NCBI GenBank assembly: GCA_026874595.1
Contig: CM049309.1
Span: 48,720,079 to 48,784,078 of the forward strand
Direction: 5' to 3'
Length of the DNA: 64,000 nt
From: Sipunculus nudus
Lineage: Eukaryota; Annelida; Sipuncula; Golfingiida; Sipunculidae
Positions 35,601 to 46,824 of the stretch are shown here, piece after piece. The notes beneath the pieces are model-generated. The model saw only the letters and a list, made by a program, of their open reading frames with translations. It was not told where the DNA came from and searched no databases. Position 1 is the stretch's first letter, and every line of letters begins with the position of its first letter. Made by a program: the position numbers and the translations under genes.

Positions 35601-38600
35601 CAAATGGCCAACCATAAAAGAAAGAACCTGTATGATTTTTGGGTCATGAGGTCAAGGTCTCAAGACTCACTTATTTAAAAAGATTATGGCTGCATTTTAA
35701 GATCAATTTTTCATCATAAACTTTCCATCTTACACATTTAGCTGACTTGCCTTTATTGGGAGAGCATAAAAGATCAAGGTCACAGGGGCTATCTGTTCTC
35801 AAATTAGTTTCCAGATGATAACTCAAGCTTAGTTTTGACATATTGGTTTCAAACTTAATTTATATATGACCCACAACTCAAGTAAGAACCCTGTCCATAT
35901 TGGTGTCCAAAGGTTAAGGTCACATGGCCCATTTCTTTAAAAGGAATGTATATGCATTTCAAGTCAAACTTTTCGTCACAAACCTTCCATCTTCAAGGCC
36001 ACAGGACCCATTCATTCACAAATTAGTTTACAGATGATAATTCTGCTTTGGCTAGACAGATTGGCTTCAAACTTGATCTATTAATGACCCACCACTAAGT
36101 AAGAAACATTTTGATCTCAGGGTCCATAGGTCAAAGAAGAAGGTCACAGGACCATCATTCTGAAAAAATTCTTTATGAATGAAAAAAACGAATTATGATC
36201 AGTGGCCATTTAGGTGGGGGCCCAGTGTTATAAACACTTTGATATACAAAAGGGTGGGATTGGCGACTTTTGACTTATTTTCATGAAAATATTCAAGAGG
36301 TATTTATCAGTGCATTACAGATACTCTAGTTGCCTTTTTGTTCACAAGGATTTCAAATTTGCAATATTTGAGAAAGAAAATATATTGTGAATATAAAACT
36401 GCGAATAAGAAAGTCGTAAAGCAAAGTTTTTGTTATATGAATGATAATGGATCTTGTATGTTTCCCTCATTCCAAAGAATACTATGATAAATGATCTTTC
36501 AAATAATCTGCCAATAATGAATAAGAAGTCCACTTGTTTGATTTTGCCTTGAGTATTCGTCCAGTTTTTATGATTTGCATATTGCTTATATTGAACATAC
36601 TCTGTGTAGTTAACATTATTGGCGAACCCTTGTGAAACAATGATAAAGTGAAAATTGCAAATTTTTAACCTGCTAGTATGAAGCCAACTGCAATTTTTTA
36701 ATAGGCTCCTTTAAACAAAATGTTACAATACTGATGCACACAGTGCCTGACATGTACCTGACTTTAGAGGCAGTTTTATCACCTTTTGCCAGTGCCAGTT
36801 GAGTTAACCAGTTTCTTCCAGTTTCCTCCATTGTCTTTGAAGACATAATTTCCTTCTTGCAGACGCAATCCTGCTGTGGTTTGCTTATATTCTTGGGGTA
36901 GAATAAAAAAAATTGCATTTTCAGTCATTCCTAATTTAAGTTTCATTCGGTATGTTACCACAGGTTAACAAACATAAAAACAGAAAAAAATTAAACAATC
37001 TCTTTTAACAATACTGAAGCTAATGTTTCATGAAGTTTGTGTACCAGTAGTGGTTAATTACATAATTAATGTAGTACCAGTAATTACTTATTTCCTAGCT
37101 GAATGTGTACTTAGCTTAGTAAAAATTTGTGTTTATTTTATAGGTTACAAGATTCCTGTCATTGAGAACATGGGAGCAACACTGGTGAACCTTTAATCTT
37201 ATAAATTTACATACCATATCAAAAATACAACATGTATTTTAGAGAAATTTAAACCCTTTAAAATTTAAATGTTATAAAGATTTGCTACTGGTTGTCTGCA
37301 TTCTGTTGATAGCTGAAGACCAGAAGATAAAGTTGAGCTTTATATATGTAATTTTGAGGTTCACTTCAAATGGATAAGACAGGGCACTTAATTATTTGTG
37401 ATCAGAAGTTTGAAATACCTGTTATGTGTTAACATTTTGTATAAAATTCCAATTTTTATAATAGCGAAAATGCAAGATTTGGTTCCAAGGTTTTTGATAT
37501 TCAAACTGGAAACTGATTGAATTTAGTGTGACATACTGAATGTTGAAATAGGTAATAATGTAAGATTTATTTTACCATGTGAAATAATTAGTAACAATTT
37601 AATGATAAAGTTACATGTTAAACATAAGACCCTTGTTTTAACTTTAAAGGGGTTTTTTCTTAAAACTTGTTTGATAACACTTTGTTGTGCTCAGTCATTA
37701 TATGTGAACAATTCTCTTACAGGACCAGTTTGATACAATAGATTTGTCAGACAATGATATCAGAAAGCTTGATGGCTTCCCACTCCTGAAGAGGTTAACA
37801 AATATCCTTTTAAGTAACAACAGAATAACGTGAGTATGCATGATTTGTAAAGGTACATAACATTAACAACAACATGTGCATTGTCTCATGGAATGAGTTC
37901 ACTTCGGCTGAATACAAAAGTTTCAGAGTAAAACCATCCCAGCACACTGACTTACTATTTCCAATTCACGTGCTTGATACATTACTATGGTTCTGTGTGT
38001 GAGTAAACAGTCTGCCTGTGTTTTATCATCACAACAAGATTTTCTTCACCGGAGTTTTGATCTTGCACATATGCGATGACTCCTAAATAACAAGAGGTAA
38101 CATGAAAGAAGAATCTCCTTTCAAACCATGAGAAAATATAAATTTTTTAAGTCATGTGTTACTGCCTTCACAGGCATGTGCCCTGCTGTGTTTGTATTTT
38201 GCACCACTGATAGCACTAGGTGCAAGCTTTTTTCCCACGTGCACAGGAGTAAGCTTACACTTTTAGGACAAAATATTGGCAGAAACCATAATATTTTAGG
38301 GAGAAAATCCTATATTTCATATATATTTATATATATATATATATATATAAAACATACCTGGTATATGAATAGGTACCTTTAATTTATAGTTTTGTTGCTT
38401 ATATCTGACATTTCTGTGAATTTTAAATAGTTTGGACTTAAATTATTACTATTTTTTAACTTAGCATGGAGAATATTATGGTTAATTGTAATTTATGTAT
38501 ACATATAAACAATAAGCCAGCGATAGCAGTTCTCTCTTGAGGTTGCAGTGATTCCTCCCAAGGTTTGTCTAAGTTGGGTTCAGGGGGGGGGGGGGGGCTG

Positions 38601-41600
38601 CAAACAATTCTGTGATGACCTTTTTGGAGATAAATAAAGCAATACCAGTCAGAGGTTGTCGATACCATCTTCTTTCAACAATCCTTTTAGGTTTAATTTA
38701 ATCAAATTAATCTACTAAAAGGTATTGGTTTTGTGAATATTGATACCTGTGGTATTTATTCTTAAAAAGCCTTGCCAACAAGTTATCCGTGAATTCATTT
38801 TGCATCAGACTTGACTTGTAGTAGCAGTTACAGTATTGGTTGTAAATCTGTGTTTGGTCTTCTGTGTAATTATGACAGAAACACGCTGCATATGTAATCA
38901 TTTGTATTCTTTTATTACATCAAAATGCAGCCAATTTAAACAGGTATGATAAAAGAAAAGCAGTCATCAATATAAAAGCTGGGGAACATCTGGAGTTGTA
39001 ATAGAGAACATTCCATTAGTTATTTGAACATAATCATTTTAAACATTCTTGTAACCATATTATATTTTTATATTGTTATGAACAGTTACATGCACACAGG
39101 TACTCAAATGCATGCAGGAAGATTAAATGATATAATTCTTGAATTACATGTTATTCTGAACTTAGACAGAACCTAGGGCATGCTTTTGAACCAAAACTGT
39201 TGATAGAAATGCATACCATGATAAGAAGAATTTTAACGACACAACACTACAGATTTAATATTTGTTATTCCAGGAGGATAGGAGAGGGCCTGGACCAGTG
39301 TCTACCAAACCTCGAGTCTTTAATCTTGTCTAATAACAACATACAGGAGCTGGGAGATCTGGATAACCTGGCCTGTGTTAAAACATTAAGATTCCTCAGG
39401 TTTGTTATCATCTTATTCTTGGCTGATTTATTTCAATTATGATAATTTTTTCTGGAAAAATATGACAGTGCTTAGTGGAAGCACCAAATCCAGATAATTG
39501 TCATATTTAACAGTTTTGCTGTTTTAATTAATTATTTCATGTCTTTTGGAAGTTGTATTAAAGGTTTGTGATGTATGATAATTTGGAACTGCATGTGTAT
39601 TCATGCAACTGATACAGCAAAACATTTTACTTGTTAAAACATATGATACAGCAAAACATATTACTGGTTAAAACTTATAATATAGCAAAAAATTTTACAG
39701 GTTAAAACATTTGATACAGCAAAATATTTTACTGGTTAAAAAATTTGATATGACAAAACTTTTTTGTTGTTAAAAAATATGATACAGCAATTCATTTTAC
39801 TGGTTAAAATGTATAGTACAGCAAAACATTTTACTGGTGGAAAAATATGATACAACACAACATTTAACTGGTTAAAACATATGATATAACATAATATTTT
39901 ACTGGTTAAAACATATGATACAGCAGAACATTTTACAGGTTTAAACATATAATACAGCAAAACGTTTCACTTGTACATTTGAGATCAGTGAGTAAGTTGT
40001 TCAGATGCCAGTGCAAAGTTATGAAGAAGCAGTAGACTGGTGGTGACACCTGATGGGAATTGTGATCACTATCTGAAACTGGCTCTTTCAACAGTGAAAG
40101 TGAACCAGTGGTGGTCGACTGTTAGTGACACCTGTGGAGCATTATGATCACTATGAAACTGTTGCTTGGTATAACTGATTGGATTACATGCCTGTCCTCT
40201 GGTCACTTAATGCTGTTTGATATCAGCTGTTATATCATGATGCTTTTGATGTGTGTTTCTACAGTTTATTGAGGAACCCTGTACAGACCAAGAAGCATTA
40301 CAGACTGTATGTCATCCACAAATTCCCAAACTTGAGGTTACTGGACTTCCAGAAGGTTAAACTCAGGGTACAGTTGGCTTTCTTTTCCTTGTCATACTAA
40401 AATCAGTTTGTGTTAAGTGTCTGAGCATAGCTATATGGGCATAAAACCCTTTATATATTTTAAGAAATATAATTATGAAGTGGATATGAAATTTAAAATT
40501 TTTCTTATAAAATTTAATTAATGTTTTAATACTCTTAAACAAGAAGAAGACTGTTACATTTAGATGATGGCTTATACTACATTATATGTTGGCTTGCTTG
40601 ACAGTATGTATTGATACTGAACCCTGACATGAGGCTCAAGGGCAACCTTAATTTGTACAGGGAATTACATTATCATTGAGGGGGGGGGGGGGGGGGGCAA
40701 CTGCTGTAATCGTTAAATGATTTAATTTTTTGTCTATTTGTGTTAAGACCGAAAAGTCCTGAAATGTAGTGAATTAATACCACAGAACACTATGAGTAGT
40801 GGATTTAAGCATTTAAATACTGACATAAGACAAGTTTTTCTTTCAATTTTAAGGAGAGAGAGGCAGCCACTAAGTTGTTCAAAGGACGCAAAGGTCAGCA
40901 GCTGGTCAAGGATATTGGGAAGAAATCCAAGACATTCGTACCAGGGGAGCCGACAGGTCCAGCACAGAAACAGCCTGTGCAGAAACAGCAAGACATGGAG
41001 GCAATCAAGGTGAGCACAGGGTCAAGGTCAGCTTTTAATGTCAAGGTCAAGGAGGGCACATGTCCAAGGTCATGATAGAAACATATCAGGTTCAAAATTA
41101 CTCGATGTTACTCTAAGGTGCGTCAATATTTAATGAGCACAGATTTTAGGGAAAATTTAAGGAATTCAGTATCACTATTCAATCATCACCTTTGTGTGAA
41201 AGTCAGTGTGGTGTGATCTATGTATGTTTTAGTTTTTAAAAGGCTAACACATAGGATATTGTTCCTGATATCCCAGAAACTGAATATGCTTCATTGTTAA
41301 AATGTATTCATACCATACTAAAAAAACGTTATTTACCACATATTAGATAGAATGAACAAAAAAAGATTGTATGTCCATTGGCTATTGCCTGCACAATATT
41401 TAGGCATTATGCACTTAATTTGGATGTCAGACATATTAGATGTTGAGGTCATAAGAAGTCCATAAAAGATCCAGAACAGATGTCACCAAGTTCACAGTCA
41501 TACTAGCTGCTGATTTTATTTGTTTGTTGCAGTGGAAAATTTACAACCTTTATTAAAAAACTTTAAAAGTTAAGTCTATAAACAAACCATTTGTGGTAAT

Positions 41601-43873
41601 ATGTGACGAGTTATTATATTTTAATTGCTGCATTGTGTATATATATCTTGTACCTGCAGGCAGCCATAGCTAATGCTAAAACACTGGAGGAGGTGGAGAG
41701 GTTGAACCAGCTGCTCAAATCAGGACAGGTGCCAGGGCAGGGAGTAAATGGTCAGGCAGGAGCGGCTGGAGGTTAGTCATGCTGTTACTATGTAGACCAG
41801 GGTATCATACTAAACTGGTGGTCACAGTATAAAGCAATAGTTCTAACTGACAATGCTAACAGCACTTGTTAAAGATCACCTGCAAGAGATAAATCCAAAT
41901 AGGTGAAATGCATTTGCCTTAAATTGCGTTACAATACAATGGCCTTAGTGTTAAGTGTTTAAAGTCCAGCGAAGGTGGTGGTTATAAAGAGGGGCTTGTT
42001 CAGATGCCACTTTAAAAAAATTTAATTTTATACAATAGTTGCCATAGATAAAACGGAAGTATTAAATTTCCAGAGTTTATAGTAATAAGTATGTACAACT
42101 ATCTTATTATTAACTGTTATGTTTAAAGTCCAGCTGCCATAGTGTTATTAGAGAGGGGCAAGTTCAGATGCCACTTTATCAAGAAAATATGCTACACAAT
42201 AATTGCAATAGATATAATATTTTGAGTGATAGCATTCCAGAGTTAATAGTTATTATAAATGGGTATTGCTAGGGGTTATCTTCAAAATGTTACTTGTGAT
42301 GCAATATATTCTGGTATTCTGAAATACAGAATGTTCTATTGGATGATGTGGAAGAAGCTACCTGCTGTATCTTGGGCCCAGAGTCCAGAAAATTGTAGAA
42401 ACTTGTGTGTATGTTAAAATGGTTTCAGTTCCTAAGATTTCCTCAACCTCTGGTTGATCTCTCAGACAAGCAAACAGTGAGAAGAGGTATAAAAATATCA
42501 AAAGACTGTTGTTCCTCAAAACGTCACTGAATTTGAATACAACTTTCACTGATTTGAAATTACTTGAAAGAGTTTAAATATGAGAAAATATCCAGAAATT
42601 CCTAAAATTGATGATAGAATTTTTCAATAGTTAAAAACAAAGTTATTGTAAAGTCAAATATAGAATGCATATGCTACATCATGATTTCACTGATTGTCTG
42701 GAATCTTTTGGGAGTCGAGGTGTCAAATTCATAATTCTTGTGTCACTCCTGGCTACCTGCAGCACACACCCTCTTTAATATTCATAAATTTGATTATTAT
42801 GTGATATGTTGAGGTCTTTATAATTTTAAGTATCCCTAATAAGTCATGGAATGTTGCTCTTCTGGTAGTGAATGAACCATGGTAAATGATTGGCTGTCTC
42901 AGACTCTAGTGGTGTGTTATCTTGATACTGATAAAGCTGGACCAAGTTTTCTTAGTAGTTTACAATCAGGGTGTCCCATCGGATACCTGGTACATTCGTC
43001 ATGTAGGTAAGTGATCTGGTTATATGATAAATGAAGTTATACTGAATTCTCCCTCATGCTAATTGACCTTTTCTACTAAACAAGCGACACCTGTTGGCAT
43101 ACGCTTACACTGAGTGTTTTGGTCTGGTTCATTGTTAAAGAAAGACCACATTTGGTCAAAAACCATATTATTAAAGAAAGAAACCTTTTATCAGTGACCC
43201 CTCATCAAAATTCTTTTATATGGGTTTATTGTATCCTAATACAGCAGACAAAACTTACACTAGGTGCCCATGCTAGTGGAAAAGGTCTTTTGATACAGTG
43301 CTTTTGCAGTTGAAAAAAAAATGAATTGTTAATTATCTACCTTTTGACTAATTTAAATAACAGTTTGTGTCCAAGGGGTTTTTGTGCTTCTTCAGTGGTA
43401 ATACTGAGTCAGTTATCCCCTTACTACTTATATTTTAGAAAATTTGTAAAGTCATGTGAAGAAATTTTTCTTTAAAACATATTTTGTTTTGAAAGGTTCT
43501 GTTTGTATTACACAGACTGGTCAATATGTGTCAACAGTACACCAAATCGATTGCAGTTAATTCATTTGAACAAAGTGATATTTTCGATATTGAAAATTTC
43601 TCATATACAGTTGTATGTACTTTTTAGTAACAAAAAATGAGAAAAAATGCAAAGAAAAATTATAGATAAAATAGGACATTCCATCCTGTCATTACGCCAC
43701 CCAAAACAGCTGCACACTTATATTACCCAGCCATAAAAATATTTATGCACCTTTTATTTAAACCAGATTTTTATGCTTTAGCAGATGTTTTCCTGTTATA
43801 CTGACTAGACTGCTTGGTATTTATTTATGGGACTGGGTATTTTGTAGGGCCTGAAGAGGAGATGGACACGTGA
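32534..43873 (+). CDS. SNRPA1: U2 snRNP protein A' (U2A'), full gene
   Basis: The gene encodes a leucine-rich-repeat protein of the U2 snRNP that holds U2B'' on U2 snRNA stem-loop IV in the nucleus. Coding exons are 32534-32615, 37144-37184, 37723-37829, 39274-39399, 40265-40367, 40854-41009, 41660-41771 and 43848-43873. Phases agree throughout and they total 753 nt, i.e. 250 residues (human protein 255). It starts MVRLTPELIEQSAQYTNPVR and continues with the LRR region (about 20-125, e.g. LDGFPLL and GEGLDQCLPNLESLIL), the LRR cap (about 119-155: RNPVQTKKHYRLYVI, LLDFQKVKL), a basic stretch (KLFKGRKGQQLVKDI) and an acidic C-terminus PEEEMDT. All introns are GT-AG. Most exons are shorter than 130 nt. 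The last exon adds only eight codons; reading through its intron would stop two codons after the splice site. Confidence 0.95.
33538..34835. mobile_element. Possible element with CTTCCGGAAG inverted arms
   Basis: TTTCCTCCATTTCTTCCGGA near 33598 is mirrored near 34790-34820, where the minus strand reads TTTCCTCCACTTTCTTCCGG. The left end reads CAGGGTTGGCAATTTCTTCC, a plausible hAT-like terminus. The right terminus is too decayed to define, and no target duplication was found. Confidence 0.35.
34991..35525 (+). mobile_element. TTTTAGCTC-type dispersed repeat, copy 2
   Basis: Begins TTTTAGCTCAGCTGAATGCA, then a GTCTGTCGTCC tract, and further on a TGTCTGTCTGTTTGTCTGTC tract. Its start matches the minus-strand end of the copy at 3500-4937 and the start of the copy at 61345. 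The right limit is unclear because it runs into the 245-bp tandem units. Confidence 0.6.
35535..36165 (+). repeat. Three degenerate ~245-bp tandem units
   Basis: Each unit contains a block like TTTCCAGATGATAACTC, then TTTCAAACTTGA, a GACCCACCACTAAG-type block, and AGGTCA(A)GGTCACA. Units begin near 35540, 35805 and 36015. Identity between units is moderate, indicating age. AGGTCA half-sites recur in each unit. Confidence 0.65.
36322..36694. mobile_element. Mariner-type MITE, copy 2
   Basis: About 370 bp with the same internal order as the copy at 13010-13453. It starts TACTCTAGTTGCCTTTTTGT and ends GAAGCCAACTGCAAT. The shared interior includes a 'TTTTTATGATTTG' block and 'CTGTGTAGTT'. The ends have drifted, so the TA duplication is clear only on the left. 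Confidence 0.65.
37144..37184 (+). CDS. SNRPA1: U2A' coding exon 2 (41 nt)
   Basis: Encodes the end of codon 28 to residue 41 (YKIPVIENMGATL), ending in phase 0 with donor GTGAAC. It was located by protein similarity and phase. Confidence 0.92.
37723..37829 (+). CDS. SNRPA1: U2A' coding exon 3
   Basis: Residues 42-76 plus two bases of codon 77 (starts DQFDTIDLSDNDIRKLDGFP). Acceptor CTCTTACAG, donor GTGAGT. It carries the first leucine-rich repeats. Confidence 0.94.
37830..39273 (+). other. U2A' intron 3
   Basis: A 1.4-kb intron. It contains a TA array (38319-38350) and a G-run (about 38582-38597). No further exon is needed by the reading frame. Confidence 0.9.
39274..39399 (+). CDS. SNRPA1: U2A' coding exon 4
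   Basis: Last base of codon 77 through 118 plus two bases of codon 119. It encodes RIGEGLDQCLPNLESLIL and NIQELGDLDNL, two leucine-rich repeats. Acceptor TTATTCCAG, donor GTTTGT. Confidence 0.94.
39610..39972. repeat. 34-bp minisatellite in U2A' intron 4
   Basis: About eleven copies of a 34-bp unit, GATACAGCAAAACATTTTAC plus TGGTTAAAACATAT, with scattered changes. It fills much of the 865-bp intron 4. A related partial duplication of TAGTGACACCTG-type sequence follows at about 40030-40160. Confidence 0.9.
40265..40367 (+). CDS. SNRPA1: U2A' coding exon 5
   Basis: Last base of codon 119 to residue 153: LLRNPVQTKKHYRLYVIHKF followed by LLDFQKVKLR. This is the cap after the leucine-rich repeats that packs against U2B''. 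Acceptor TTTCTACAG, donor GTACAG, end phase 0. Confidence 0.94.
40854..41009 (+). CDS. SNRPA1: U2A' coding exon 6
   Basis: Residues 154-205, 52 whole codons. It begins ERERAATKLFKGRKGQQLVK and ends QQDMEAIK. Basic and glutamine-rich. Acceptor CAATTTTAAG, donor GTGAGC. The 40368-40853 intron before it contains a run of about 20 G near 40679-40697. Confidence 0.93.
41660..41771 (+). CDS. SNRPA1: U2A' coding exon 7
   Basis: Residues 206-242 plus one base of codon 243. It encodes AAIANAKTLEEVERLNQLLK, then SGQVPGQGVNGQ. Acceptor CTGCAG, donor GTTAGT. If the intron were retained the protein would end at TAG 41774-41776, after one extra glycine. Confidence 0.93.
41772..43847 (+). other. U2A' intron 7 with a 164-bp tandem duplication
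   Basis: A 2.1-kb intron. Two diverged copies of a 164-bp unit lie at about 41955-42270, each with GTTTAAAGTCCAGC and TTCAGATGCCACTTTA. No other exon-like sequence is seen. Confidence 0.8.
43848..43873 (+). CDS. SNRPA1: U2A' terminal coding exon
   Basis: 26 coding bases: the rest of codon 243, then PEEEMDT and TGA. Acceptor GGTATTTTGTAG. The acidic end matches the EEEMEEDT-like tail known for U2A', which supports this exon over the earlier in-frame stop. Confidence 0.85.
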
Positions 43874-45075
43874 CGGTCTGAATCTTTCGTCCAGTTACCC
43901 CTGCAGCTGCAGCATCAGTCTGGAGGACAAATTACTGCATAGGGCAGAAATGCTTCAGATTTTTGTATTTATTTCATTGGAATGGTTATCTTGCACATTA
44001 TGCCATGCCATTATATGGATCTATTGTTATAATGTAAACCCCTATGAAGTAAAGGACTGCCCCAGTAGGGTTACATATGTGGTAAGCAGTAATTCATGAC
44101 ACAAATCGGATCTTGTGAGTTTTTCCCACTTCACATTAGTGCATTTCATATAAGATTGTAAAATAAGTGAAAACAGGGTTCCCACATGGTTAAAAGCCTT
44201 AAAAACAGGGTTCCCACATGGTTAAAAGCCTTAACAACAGGGTTCCCACATGCTTAAAATCCTTGAAAATAGGGATCCAACATGCTTAAAATCCTTAATT
44301 GTTTTCATGTAATTGTTAAACCTCTGAAGTGTTTCAATTTTGCTAGTTGTGAATATTACCTAGAAAGCATCTCAAATTTCTTTCTGTTAGACTTGTACGT
44401 GAAAATATTTAATTAAAGTAAAATGAGGCAGGATATGACAGCTGAAGGGGTAGTAAAAAAAATGGACCTTCAAAAACAGTAACACCCCATCCGCCCCCGC
44501 CCCCCTTCAAAGTCCCTTGAAAACAAAAATTTATTTGATTGAAAATCCAGTATTTTAAAATGAAATACAGACTGTGGGAGCCCTGGAAAAGTAATTTAGT
44601 CACTTTGCTTAGAAAAGTTCCTTGTATATCTGTATATCTAGAACAGTGTAGGGGATTATTCCTTTATTTCTGATGTTTACAGCACTAAGGAAGGTCACTC
44701 GTACTGATCTATTGATTCTCTTTTTCAGGGATGTACTGCAACGGGCCAACCCTAAAATACAACTAATTTAGTTAAAAGACTGTAAAAATAAATATTCAAA
44801 ATTACACACAAAAACACCCCTCAGAAGTTGAATTACTTTTATTTGGCATGAATGGATCGTAAGTTTATATTTTGCTGGGAATTAAAGAAAAGAAAGCTCA
44901 TGTTTACGCCATCTTTTTTTATCAATGTTAATAAAAAGACATACATTGAAACACGGAGACATGGAGGTGACTGTGATAAAAATGATCCAGTCACATGTCC
45001 AGAAATATGACAGATATTTTGTTTGGTAATAACAGATACTTTTACTTTTGATTGTGAGAAGTGAAACATGGTTTA

Positions 45076-45135
<60 letters not shown>

Positions 45136-45417
45136 ACAGAAATATTGATACTTATCCAAATGTGTCAGATATTTTGTTTGGTAATAACAGATATTAAAAC
45201 AGATTGTAAAAGAAGTGATACATTATATGTTGATGTTTAAAGCAATAATGTGCCTACACTGACATTGGAATTCCATTTATTATGTTGATGAGAACAAGTA
45301 TGACATGTTGGTCTTGTGAGAAGCGATTGGTTGTTACATTATCCTGTATGTTTGCATGTTATCTGTTGTGCTTACTCTGTTTTGGCAATTCCACTGTTCT
45401 GGATATATGATAATAAA
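43874..45417 (+). other. U2A' 3' untranslated and downstream region
   Basis: No further coding sequence. AATAAA signals lie at 44787-44792 and 45412-45417; either could end the transcript. The stretch includes four 31-bp tandem units (about 44172-44298, core ACAGGGTTCCCACATG) and a TA array at 45082-45134. Confidence 0.45.
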
Positions 45418-45419
45418 GA

Positions 45420-46068
45420 CTCATTAAAAGCACGTGAATAAACAGCTGTGAAGTATGTACCAAAACTAAACTTTTCCATGTGACCATAATGCTTCCAGAT
45501 TTTTATCAATTTGATTTCATAGTGGCCTGACGATCATATTTTATATTATGAGCGGGTATTCATAAAATTGTATGGAACCTTATTTGTAACCAACCCATGT
45601 GTTCAGGAAAGTCGAATTATTGTTTGAAATCAGTGGTCATCCAGATGTTATAAACTACATTAATTGAGTCACCAACCTGGCTTTCACTTGAAATACTTTA
45701 AAAGCTCATGGTACCAGTATTTTCAAAAGATAGAATGAACCAACCCCTACCACCACCCCCCCCCCCCCCCTCAAACATGACTGTTCTGTGGAAATGTCAA
45801 AACGAGTGTCTGTTTTCATGCTTGGTGAACCATTAAGGAATTAATTTTATATTTGTAAATAAAATGTGAATAACCACACTGTTTTATGCGTTTTGTATAG
45901 CCACTGTATATTATACAGATATCATGGTAGCACATGCCCTGGTAAATCGTTATCTTCTAAAGAGTTCATTCTGTGAAACAGGAAGTGCTCTTTTATATGT
46001 TTGATTAAATATTCCCAGTGTATTTGTGTATATTTGCTCATTAAAAAGATTAAACTAAAGTGGGAATT
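45420..46068. other. Gene-free stretch
   Basis: No exon seen. A C-run lies at about 45757-45771 and a further AATAAA near 45858. Confidence 0.4.
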
Positions 46069-46824
46069 TTATACAGGGGCGGATTTAGAGGGAGCGCCTT
46101 TTTTCGACCAAAGAAACCTGGGGCATTAAGTGATCTTGCATCGATTTCTTCCCAACATTCTGCATATGCGAAAAAGTCTACTAGCATTCACGGCACACGT
46201 GTTTATCATACGCCTGTCCATGACGGAGACGTATTATGGTATACCCACGGTCCGTCTGTTAACTTTTAGTGTCGCCGCGATATCTTGCCGGGGCTTTGAT
46301 TTACACGAAACTGGTCATAACTACTAACCAATCGATTATCTCGCCCGAGTTCGATTAACGGCATAATCCACGCATACTAGGCTAATTTGTCATGTGGTGG
46401 TGCCGCGATAACTTACGAGGAATACGATGTATTTTGATAAAACTTAAGAGAAATATTTATCAATATAACATCTCCCCTAAGTTCGATTTGCAGCCAAATC
46501 TACGCATAATTAATAAGGTCGGAGGTCACCAGACTTTGGTGACTCCATAGTGACTTGCGTAAAATTTTATGGATTTTGATGAAACTCGTACATATTTACC
46601 AATAAAGTTTCTCACCTGAATTACATTCCCAGCAAAATTTACGCATACTTAATGAGGTCGGAGATCGCCAGATACACGACGGGTGTATTCTGCACCATTT
46701 GCGGTGCTCCTGTTACCCCTGATTACCGCAGGGGTAATAAGTGGGGTTAACCAGTGCTCTTGTTACCCCGGAGTGTGTGTTGAGAGCCCCTTTTTCCGTA
46801 TGTCCCGTATCCGCCCCTGTTATA
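46069..46824. mobile_element. 746-bp hAT-like non-autonomous element
   Basis: CAGGGGCGGAT at 46074-46084 is exactly inverted at 46809-46819, and TTATA repeats directly outside both ends (46069-46073, 46820-46824). The interior has about three diverged units of roughly 120 bp around the words GTTCGATT, AATCTACGCATA and AATGAGGTCGGAG. No transposase is present. The termini resemble hAT elements, although the flanking duplication is 5 bp. Confidence 0.75.

Larger units (their letters stand above)
32616..37143 (+). other. U2A' intron 1
   Basis: A 4.5-kb intron, the longest of the gene, with acceptor TTTATTTTATAG. It contains an inverted-repeat candidate (33538-34835), a TTTTAGCTC-type repeat with a GTCTGTCT tract (34991-35523), three degenerate 245-bp tandem copies (35535-36165) and a mariner-type MITE (36322-36694). 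No additional coding exon is needed, because the phases of exons 1 and 2 fit. Confidence 0.9.

Noticed and set aside
41774-41776. TAG considered as the true end of U2A'
   Set aside because: A phase-matched final exon at 43848 restores the acidic tail typical of U2A', and the GTTAGT before the stop is a usable donor.
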